This document shows, piece after piece, positions 16,706 through 23,054 of a DNA stretch of 64,000 nt. Origin of the DNA: an uncultured Prevotellaceae bacterium (GTDB lineage: Bacteria > Bacteroidota > Bacteroidia > Bacteroidales > Muribaculaceae); NCBI GenBank assembly GCA_900318065.1, contig ONIY01000009.1, forward strand, positions 41,260-105,259, written 5' to 3'. Position 1 is the stretch's first letter. The number at the start of each line of letters is the position of its first letter. The translations under genes and the position numbers were made by a program. Under the pieces are notes generated by a model. That model did no database searches and had not been told where the DNA came from. It saw only the letters and a list, made by a program, of their open reading frames with translations.

Positions 16706-18178
16706 ATGGAAACTTTCCTGCATAACGTGTGGAACCTTTTATGTTTCGACCCTGCCAGGCCGCTGGTGTTCAACAGTGGGCTCTTCTGGTGCCTGTTCTT
16801 GATATTCCTGCCCATCTATGGCTTGCTCAAGTCGAGGCGCACCAAGATGATGATTTTCGTCATCGCATTCAGCCTGTATTTCTTCTACAAGTCGAGCGGG
16901 TGGTTCTTCCTCTTGCTTGTGGCAACATCGGTTCTCGACTGGTTCTTTGCCAAGCAAATCAAGTGGGAGCGCACTCGCATGATGAAGCGCTTCTGGCTGT
17001 GGCTGAGCATCGTGATATCGGTTTCGCTGCTCGGTTTCTTTAAGTATTCCAATTTTCTTATCTGGAATATCAACGAACTGGTGCATAGCAATTTCCAGCC
17101 ACTTGACCTGATTCTTCCTCTTGGCATCTCGTTCTACACGTTCAAGACCATAAGCTATGTCGTCGATGTGTATAAGGGCAAGATGGAGCCCACCAGCAAC
17201 TGGCTTGAATACATCTTCTATCTCTCCTTCTTCCCGGCTCTTGCCATGGGACCCATTGTCAGGGCAAGGGATTTCTTGCCTCAACTGCAGGCCAACAGGG
17301 AACCCTCACGCGAGATGGTCTACAGCGGCTTTTGGCTCGCGATGATTGGCGTGATCAAGAAGGCGGTCTTTGCCGACTACATTGGGCAGTACAGCACCAT
17401 CGCCTTTGGCACAGCAGCGGGCTACAGCGGCTATGAGCTGGCAATGGCGATGGTGGGATTCACCATGCAAATCTATTGCGACTTCTCGGGATATAGCGAC
17501 ATGGCGATAGGCCTGGGACGCATTCTGGGCTTCGACCTGGGCATAAACTTCGACTTTCCCTACCGCTCGCAAAACATGACAGTGTTCTGGAAACGATGGC
17601 ACATCACTCTCTCTAACTGGCTCATGGACTATGTCTACATCCCCCTGGGAGGCAACCGCAAGGGAAAGCCGCGTCAGTATCTCAACCTCATGATAACAAT
17701 GCTCGTGGGCGGACTGTGGCATGGCGCAGCATGGAACTACATCGTGTGGGGTGGTGCCCATGGCGTGGCCCTGGTGGTACACAAGTTCACCAAGAAACCG
17801 CTCGACCGCTGGTTACCAAGCGACAAGAAGGGAGTGCAATTCGTGTCATGGCTCTTGGCGTTCACCTTCATTTGCATCACAATGACAATCTTTGGCGCCG
17901 GCGATATTGCCAACTCATGGATTGTGATTAAGAAGGCGTTCACCGAGTTTGACCCTGCCTATTTTGTGCCATTCTTCACCGCACGCAAGACGTGGTGCAT
18001 TCTCATGATAGTAATCTTCGCACTGCACTTCGTGCCCAAGAAGGTGTACCAGGCCATCAGCGACTGGTTCGTCAATACACACTGGCTGGTGAAACTCGCC
18101 ATCTTCATCGTGGTAGTCCAACTGGTGATTGAATTCTCCTCCGCCGAAGTGAAACCATTCATCTACAACCAGTTCTAA
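16706..18178 (+). CDS. MBOAT-family membrane O-acyltransferase (AlgI/DltB/PatA-like)
   Basis: 490 residues with about ten or more membrane segments. The MBOAT core includes the conserved SFYTFKTISYVVDVYKG segment and the invariant histidine H339 in GGLWHGAAWN, with a second histidine H352 in GGAHG. It carries acyl (usually acetyl) groups across the inner membrane for O-acylation of an extracytoplasmic polymer. It probably forms a pair with the SGNH protein 80 bases upstream. Proximity to the murein-processing operon suggests peptidoglycan as substrate, but exopolysaccharide is equally possible. Confidence 0.9.
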   Translation: METFLHNVWNLLCFDPARPLVFNSGLFWCLFLIFLPIYGLLKSRRTKMMIFVIAFSLYFFYKSSGWFFLLLVATSVLDWFFAKQIKWERTRMMKRFWLWLSIVISVSLLGFFKYSNFLIWNINELVHSNFQPLDLILPLGISFYTFKTISYVVDVYKGKMEPTSNWLEYIFYLSFFPALAMGPIVRARDFLPQLQANREPSREMVYSGFWLAMIGVIKKAVFADYIGQYSTIAFGTAAGYSGYELAMAMVGFTMQIYCDFSGYSDMAIGLGRILGFDLGINFDFPYRSQNMTVFWKRWHITLSNWLMDYVYIPLGGNRKGKPRQYLNLMITMLVGGLWHGAAWNYIVWGGAHGVALVVHKFTKKPLDRWLPSDKKGVQFVSWLLAFTFICITMTIFGAGDIANSWIVIKKAFTEFDPAYFVPFFTARKTWCILMIVIFALHFVPKKVYQAISDWFVNTHWLVKLAIFIVVVQLVIEFSSAEVKPFIYNQF

Positions 18179-18220
18179 CCCGAGGCGCAGCCCTTGAACA
18201 TATTGATACCTCATCACCCT

Positions 18221-18243
18221 GCCACATAGATCTATTATGTGGC
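18221..18243 (+). terminator. Hairpin after the MBOAT gene
   Basis: GCCACATA/TATGTGGC stem, extended by TACCTCA..TGAGGTgTA outside. There is no T run, so it is a weak or non-canonical terminator. Confidence 0.4.
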
Positions 18244-18323
18244 TTATTGAGGTGTACCTACAACTCCCTCACCAGCAAGATTGTGCATTATGAATTGTGC
18301 ATTATGCATTAACCAGCGCCGCA

Positions 18324-18440
18324 GGTGGACACAGCAGGCTGTGTCCCTACGCTGCCCTCACCGATCTCCCATCCCCGCGCCGCAGGCGCCACTTAACACT
18401 TAACCCTTCACCCTTCACCCTTCACCCTTCACACTTACCA
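18324..18440 (+). repeat. Composite intergenic element, copy 3
   Basis: Palindrome GGACACAGCAGGCTGTGTCC with CTAC, then the CCCTCACCGATCTCCCATCC spacer, the GCGCCGCAGGCGCC mini-hairpin, and a heptamer array (CACTTAA then CCCTTCA four times). Confidence 0.8.
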
Positions 18441-18481
18441 TCGATCCCCGCGCCGAAGGCGGAGGCGGTAGTAATTAAATA

Positions 18482-18693
18482 AACCACAGATTGTTCAGAT
18501 TATACAGATTCTCTATATTTTTTCATTATTCTGTGTTTCAGAAGATTAAAAAATCCGATTAATCTGTTTAATTTGTGGTTTTTTATTATTGTAGGGACAA
18601 GGCGTGCCTTGTCCGCTGGAGGATTTGTTTCCTCACAGGGAATAGCACCAACGTTGTGATACTCTCGCAAAGTTGCCACTCCGTGGTCAAAAA
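18482..18693 (+). repeat. AACCACAG hairpin element, copy 2, with palindrome and downstream block
   Basis: 18482-18580 is the hairpin element and 18591-18615 the GTAGGGACAAGGCGTGCC palindrome. To about 18693 the sequence matches 22464-22568, including TTTCCTCACAGGGAATAGCA and ACTCTCGCAAAGTTGCCACT. The whole ~212 bp is a direct repeat of 22357-22568. Between 18694 and 18979 I see no gene, only short repeats such as CACCGATAGGTGCAGCTTT and CACCTATAGGTGCAGCTTT. Confidence 0.85.
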
Positions 18694-18979
18694 GCCTCGC
18701 AAGCTCGGTGATTAAAAAATAATCCTGCGTAAGCAGACCAATGGTGCAAGTCGAATGCAGAATATCAAGCTTGATTGATTTATGCTGAGACGCAACCCAT
18801 TGATGCTGAAAGACTTTGTGACACCGATAGGTGCAGCTTTGTGAGATTATTGTGTCCTCACCGCCGTTTCACGTTCCACCTTCCACAATTGGCTGACACC
18901 TATAGGTGCAGCTTTTTGAGAGGAAAAATTACCGTTGTTTCGGTCCGGAATTGTCGATTTAATAACTGCAACAGAATAA

Positions 18980-19159
18980 AACATCAACATCGAGAACGGA
19001 GCCACCTTTGCCATAAAGACACCTGGCAAAGTAACCATTGACGGCTGCGTGTTCCAGAGCGGAGCCAAGGTCAAGATAGAGGCTGGAAAGGTGGAAATTG
19101 TCAAGAGTTTCACTGCTGAGCGTGGCTCGAAGGTATACATTTCTCACTTTGTTGAATAA
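18980..19159 (+). pseudogene. 3' remnant of a surface-protein gene (copy 1)
   Basis: 60 codons open directly after an in-frame TAA with no start codon. They encode a beta-repeat segment (ENGATFAIKTPGKVTIDGC then VFQSGAKVKIEAGKVEIVKS) like the coathanger-stack repeats in secreted Bacteroidota proteins. The same segment recurs at 20045-20203. It ends at a TAA 28 bases before the promoter box of the next gene. Confidence 0.7.
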
Positions 19160-19163
19160 AAAA

Positions 19164-19194
19164 TTGGAATTACAACTCTAATTCACTATTTTTG
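19164..19194 (+). promoter_or_regulatory. Promoter of the first island secreted protein
   Basis: TTG at 19164-19166, 20 bases, then TATTTTTG at 19187-19194. This is the full Bacteroidota -33/-7 arrangement, 44 bases before the ATG. Confidence 0.7.
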
Positions 19195-19238
19195 CGATTG
19201 AAAGAACGACAATTAGTAACTGGTTAAAACTTATTGTT

Positions 19239-20039
19239 ATGAAGAAGAACATTATACTTTGGGCATTATTATTGACTTTTTCTGCTGCTACTGCGCAAGG
19301 TCCAGGATCGGGCTATCCATGTCCCTCTGAGCTTATTATACATCCATTGTACGCAACTGGTAAAGCTCACAAATTCAAGCTAAGACTATCTCTATACAAT
19401 GACAGCCAGAATCTTAATGGTTTTTTCGTGAGATTATCAAAATCTGAATTAGCAAGATGGGTAATGGTTGACAAAGAAAATGCCACCTATTTCACAACTA
19501 AGGGTTATGGTAAGAACATACTTGCTCGCTGGGAAGACAAGACTGATGAAGAGCGTGAAGAAGAATTTGAGCAACATTGCGATGTTGATACAGGTGTTTT
19601 TGATGAAAAACTTACAATTGCTGAAGTTCTTACAACTAATGTTTGTCCTTTTTTCCCTGTTGGAAATGACATAGGAGTAGGTGAATTTGCCATTGACTTG
19701 TCTGATTGTGAGGACGGGCTATATTATATTGGCTCAGATATTACACCCCTAGATTATGTTTTCTCATATACGGGAGGTGATGAGGGAACATGTGGATGGA
19801 CTCCTGATTACGGATTAGTTATGGAATTATATAAACAAGGTGACCTAGTGTCAATTTATCCGTGGTTCCCCATGGACGACTATGACGGCGTTGAGGAAGT
19901 GGAAAAGGACAAAAGCGTTGCGAGCGTTCGTTACTACAACCTCGCCGGCGTGGAGAGTGCCCAGCCTGTCAAGGGAGTGAACATCAAGGTCACCACCTAC
20001 AGCGACGGCACCACCAAGAGCGAGAAGATAGTGAGATAA
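19239..20039 (+). CDS. Secreted protein with type IX-like C-terminal tail (island protein 1)
   Basis: 266 residues with a signal peptide (MKKNIILWALLLTFSAATA). The body (residues ~20-212) is AT-rich in codon use and I do not recognise it. It has a cohesin-like or accessory-protein feel, with short beta segments and acidic stretches. The last ~40 residues (SVRYYNLAGVESAQPVKG, then a Lys/Thr strand pattern ending EKIVR) resemble a type A sorting domain of the type IX system and are encoded by GC-richer DNA. The tail is nearly identical, in DNA as well as protein, to that of the next gene. Export through SprA is an inference. Confidence 0.75.
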   Translation: MKKNIILWALLLTFSAATAQGPGSGYPCPSELIIHPLYATGKAHKFKLRLSLYNDSQNLNGFFVRLSKSELARWVMVDKENATYFTTKGYGKNILARWEDKTDEEREEEFEQHCDVDTGVFDEKLTIAEVLTTNVCPFFPVGNDIGVGEFAIDLSDCEDGLYYIGSDITPLDYVFSYTGGDEGTCGWTPDYGLVMELYKQGDLVSIYPWFPMDDYDGVEEVEKDKSVASVRYYNLAGVESAQPVKGVNIKVTTYSDGTTKSEKIVR

Positions 20040-20044
20040 CTCAC

Positions 20045-20203
20045 AAGAACATCGTCAAGACCCCTGGCAAAGTAACTATTGACGGCTGCGTGTTCCAGAG
20101 CGGAGCCAAGGTCAAAATAGAGGCTGGAAAAGTAGAGATTCTAAAGAATTTCACCGCTGAGCGTGGCTCTAAGGTGGAAATGACTAAATTTGTTGACAGA
20201 TAA
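20045..20203 (+). pseudogene. 3' remnant of a surface-protein gene (copy 2)
   Basis: 53 codons without a start, closely matching the 18980-19159 remnant from KTPGKVTIDGCVFQSGAKVK to FTAERGSKV. It follows within six bases of the upstream gene's stop, so the tail-plus-remnant order looks like a recombination junction. Confidence 0.7.
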
Positions 20204-20204
20204 T

Positions 20205-20235
20205 TTGTAATATTAACAAAAGCTTGCTAATTTTG
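20205..20235 (+). promoter_or_regulatory. Promoter of the second island secreted protein
   Basis: TTG at 20205-20207, exactly 20 bases, then TAATTTTG at 20228-20235. The ATG is 34 bases downstream. Confidence 0.7.
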
Positions 20236-20268
20236 CAGATAACAAATCTTTTTTAAACACAATATATT

Positions 20269-21135
20269 ATGAAAAAGATTATACTTTTCTTGTTGGGACT
20301 GCTGGTCATGACCAGCGCCAGCGCAGTAGAATACCAATACTTGCCATTGGTTAAGGAGGGCAAGAAGTGGGTTTATTTTTATTCCAATGGTCCGGGTTTT
20401 TATGTTGGACAACTTGTCAACACAACAGAAATGAATGGTCACAAATACATAAACTATTACGTTCAAGAAGGCGTTTCAACGCCAGAAATCAATCTGGAAG
20501 AAGCCAATTTAAGAGCCTTCTTTCGTGAAGAAAACAAGAGAGTATATATTGTCTATAATAACTGGGACGTGGATCAAGATGATGGGCATATTTATTACCG
20601 GCAATATAAATTTGCCAAATATTTTGATGAGGCGACTGGCGAGAATGTACTCTACGATTTCAACGATGTAACCGATCCATATGTCAATCACTACAATAAC
20701 GACCAACCACTATTAGAAGGGTTGGATGTAGTGATTACTCAAGAGCAATTAGGGGATTATCTGTCTAATCTTTACATAATTGGCGACAAAGTTGTTATAG
20801 CCGAGCAGTGTGGTGCGGTCAAGGATATCCTGCAAAATAATGATATGATGCTCAATCCCCTCAATCCAATGTATCATAATGGAGGTGAACCCACTCGAAT
20901 TCTTGCTTACATAGAAGATGATGGTAAAATAATATACAAAGGCGAGAGCTACGAAGCCGCAATGGAGTATCTGAACTCTTCGGCCATCACCACCGTCGCT
21001 GGCGACAAGCAGGTTAAGAGCGTGCGTTACTACAACCTCACCGGCGTGGAGAGTGCCGAGCCTGTTAAGGGAGTGAACATAAAGGTGACCACCTACAGCG
21101 ACGGCACCCGCAAGAGCGAGAAGATGGTGAGATAA
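20269..21135 (+). CDS. Secreted protein with type IX-like C-terminal tail (island protein 2)
   Basis: 288 residues with a signal peptide (MKKIILFLLGLLVMTSASA). The body opens with YLPLVKEGKKWVYFY, a pattern common in uncharacterised secreted Bacteroidales proteins, and is rich in Asn, Asp and Tyr. No enzyme motif is seen. From about residue 244 the tail (VKSVRYYNLTGVESAEPVKG ... EKMVR) copies that of island protein 1, with a sharp rise in GC content at the junction. It probably leaves the cell by the type IX system and is displayed or released at the surface. Function unknown. Confidence 0.75.
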   Translation: MKKIILFLLGLLVMTSASAVEYQYLPLVKEGKKWVYFYSNGPGFYVGQLVNTTEMNGHKYINYYVQEGVSTPEINLEEANLRAFFREENKRVYIVYNNWDVDQDDGHIYYRQYKFAKYFDEATGENVLYDFNDVTDPYVNHYNNDQPLLEGLDVVITQEQLGDYLSNLYIIGDKVVIAEQCGAVKDILQNNDMMLNPLNPMYHNGGEPTRILAYIEDDGKIIYKGESYEAAMEYLNSSAITTVAGDKQVKSVRYYNLTGVESAEPVKGVNIKVTTYSDGTRKSEKMVR

Positions 21136-21331
21136 CTCACAAGATTACAAGTATGGCGATAGATTAAAGAATAATTATATTACATTCGATAAAATAAATG
21201 TTATTATAAAAGATTATTTGGAAATAGGGCAATCTTTTATCTTTGATCGTCCTGACATAGAAGGATATACTATACCAGTAACGAATTTTCCTGAATTACT
21301 TTTGAATTTATTAAATAAGGTTTACAAATAG
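21131..21331 (+). pseudogene. AT-rich open frame without a start (67 codons), gene remnant
   Basis: The frame opens right after the GC-rich tail of the previous gene and encodes a coherent peptide (KYGDRLKNNYITFDKINV ... ELLLNLLNKVYK) ending in TAG seven bases before the next ATG. It looks like the 3' end of an AT-rich gene whose 5' part was lost at the tail junction. Confidence 0.55.
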
Positions 21332-21337
21332 ATTATT

Positions 21338-22087
21338 ATGAGGAATTTTATATTAATATTTAGCCTGTTTGTCTTATTCGTTGTCGACACTCAAGCTCGC
21401 ACCATAATGTGGGAGGGAAATGCGGAATACTATAATTTTTCATTAATAGAACTAACTATTTATGAGAACATGGATGATTCTATTTTTAGTCGTCTTATTT
21501 CCCTTTCTTATCCAGAAGATAAGAATGAAATGCCTGCATTCGCCATTCGATTATCTCCAAATGGAATTAAAGAAATAAGAATATTAGGTCGTTATGGCAC
21601 ATGGTTGCCTTTGAGTTTCTATAATAGAATTTGCTCTGCTTTGATAAATCAGAGACAATATCCTTGGATTATAGGAGGTAAGGCTGGAAGGAGGACATTA
21701 GATTACTACCAAAATGACTCTTTAATGAAATCTACAGCTAAACCTAAGACAATGAAGGAAATATTTATCGATGAGCTAACAGCACAAATGAATAGTGAAA
21801 AATCTTATGAATTTGAATGTTACACTTTTGTGCTCCGCTATCCTAGTCCTGGTCTTGGAGATAATATAGGTATTGTTGATAATGTATGCCCAACTCGCGA
21901 AGAATTGATATTGAATCGAAAGATGTTTATTGATAACTGGCTCAGTCAAAAGATTTCAGACATCAATGATAATGGAATCAAAGATTCTGATTATGAATTG
22001 TTTTTTGACAGAGAACAGTTGAGTAAATACAAGGTCAAAGAAACCAATGTTATTCTTGGCCTTCCAGGTTATCGCTCAGGAGACTAA
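21338..22087 (+). CDS. Secreted protein of unknown function (island protein 3)
   Basis: 249 residues, AT-rich, with a signal peptide (MRNFILIFSLFVLFVVDTQA). No recognised domain. The sequence alternates short hydrophobic strands with charged loops and resembles uncharacterised Prevotella/Bacteroides secreted proteins with TonB-C-like features (IGGKAGRRTLDYYQNDSLMK), but that is weak. It lacks the type IX-like tail of its neighbours. A fragment of that tail's DNA lies 13 bases after the stop, out of frame. No promoter box is seen directly upstream, so it may depend on the preceding gene. Confidence 0.7.
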   Translation: MRNFILIFSLFVLFVVDTQARTIMWEGNAEYYNFSLIELTIYENMDDSIFSRLISLSYPEDKNEMPAFAIRLSPNGIKEIRILGRYGTWLPLSFYNRICSALINQRQYPWIIGGKAGRRTLDYYQNDSLMKSTAKPKTMKEIFIDELTAQMNSEKSYEFECYTFVLRYPSPGLGDNIGIVDNVCPTREELILNRKMFIDNWLSQKISDINDNGIKDSDYELFFDREQLSKYKVKETNVILGLPGYRSGD

Positions 22088-22100
22088 AACTGAATTCCAT

Positions 22101-22154
22101 AAGGTCACCACCTACACCGATGGCACTACCAAGAGCGAGAAGATTATGCGATAG
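22101..22154 (+). pseudogene. Detached fragment of the type IX-like tail
   Basis: AAGGTCACCACCTACACCGA and on to a TAG encodes KVTTYTDGTTKSEKIMR, the end of the tail seen in the two upstream proteins. It lies in a different frame from the gene before it. Confidence 0.75.
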
Positions 22155-22214
22155 TTCACAAGTACATCGACAATACCCCATCGGCACGATAACCGAGAGG
22201 GACACACCACACCC

Positions 22215-22259
22215 CAACTGCCGCAGGAGCAATTCACCACCTCCCGCGGCAGTTGCTTT
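22215..22259 (+). terminator. Hairpin terminator at the end of the island genes
   Basis: CAACTGCCGC (22215-22224) pairs with GCGGCAGTTG (22246-22255), followed by CTTTT. Confidence 0.65.
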
Positions 22260-22276
22260 TCACAAGCAAGCCATTC

Positions 22277-22346
22277 CACACAGCAGGCTGTGTCCCTACG
22301 CTGCCCTCACCGTTCCTCGATCTCCCATCCCCTCTCCCCGCGCCAA
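22277..22346 (+). repeat. Composite intergenic element, copy 4 (no heptamer array)
   Basis: ACACAGCAGGCTGTGTCCCTAC palindrome region, CCCTCACCGTTCCTCGATCT spacer and CGCGCCAAAGGCG. The heptamer array is missing and a hairpin element starts instead. Confidence 0.75.
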
Positions 22347-22356
22347 AGGCGAAATA

Positions 22357-22568
22357 AACCACAGATTTTTCAGATTAAACAGATTTTCTATATTTTTCAT
22401 GATTCTGTGTTTCAGAAGATTAAAAAATCCGATTAATCTGTTTAATTTGTGGTTCTTATTATTGTAGGGACAAGGCGTGCCTTGTCCGCTGGAGGATTAG
22501 TTTCCTCACAGGGAATAGCACCCACGTTGTGATACTCTCGCAAAGTTGCCACTCCGTGGTCGCAAAGC
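22357..22568 (+). repeat. AACCACAG hairpin element, copy 3, with palindrome and downstream block
   Basis: Direct repeat of 18482-18693: hairpin 22357-22454, palindrome 22464-22488, then the TTTCCTCACAGGGAATAGCA block. From 22569 to 22732 there are only mini-hairpins such as CCTGCTGTCGCAGG and ACTCCTGCGGAGT. No gene is seen in 22160-23054. Confidence 0.85.
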
Positions 22569-22732
22569 CTGCTGTCGCAGGATAGTTTAAATAAATCCGA
22601 GCTTGCGAGGCTTTGTGACACCGATAGGTGCAGCTTTGTGAGATTATTGTGTCCTCACAAGCAATAGCACCCACGCTGGGTATGTTACCACTCCTGCGGA
22701 GTGAAAATTTGAGCTTCGCTAAAATTATTATG

Positions 22733-22885
22733 GTGCTTCGCACTAAAATTTACTTCTTGTCATTTTAGCGCTTTTGCGCCCAGATTTTAAAACAAACAAT
22801 TTTAGAGCCGCAGGCTCTCTAATTTTCATGTGCGCCAGCACATGGCAAAAGAGAATCTAACGCCATCGTGCATTGATTAATCTGC
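22733..22885 (-). repeat. Inverted copy of the ~155-bp repeat at 5239-5397
   Basis: Reverse complement of 5239-5397 with few differences. Mini-hairpins in order: GTGCTTCGCAC, GCGCTTTTGCGC, AGAGCCGCAGGCTCT, TGTGCGCCAGCACA, with TTTTA or TAAAA between them. Confidence 0.8.
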
Positions 22886-22887
22886 AA

Positions 22888-23018
22888 GTGGACACAGCAG
22901 GCTGTGTCTCTACAATTCCCTCACCGATCCTCGATCTCCCATCCCCTCTCCTCTCGCCGAAGGCGACGCGCCGCAGGCGCTACTTTACACTTAACACTTT
23001 ACCCTTAACACTTAAAAT
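22888..23018 (+). repeat. Composite intergenic element, copy 5
   Basis: GTGGACACAGCAGGCTGTGT palindrome, CCCTCACCGATCCTCGATCT spacer, GCGCCGCAGGCGC mini-hairpin and heptamer array (CACTTAA, CACTTTA, CCCTTAA). A second copy of the spacer lies at about 23025-23053, against the feoAB stop. Confidence 0.8.
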
Positions 23019-23054
23019 TGTTTCCTCCCCCATCCTCGATCCTCGATCTCCGAA

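Noticed and set aside
18694-18979. Possible small gene between the repeat block and the first remnant
   Set aside because: Frames are short and broken, with no start context. The sequence consists of short repeats such as CACCGATAGGTGCAGC.
5160-23018. Possible CRISPR array from the many short repeats
   Set aside because: Repeats are irregularly spaced, differ in length and orientation, and have no uniform unique spacers. No cas gene is present.
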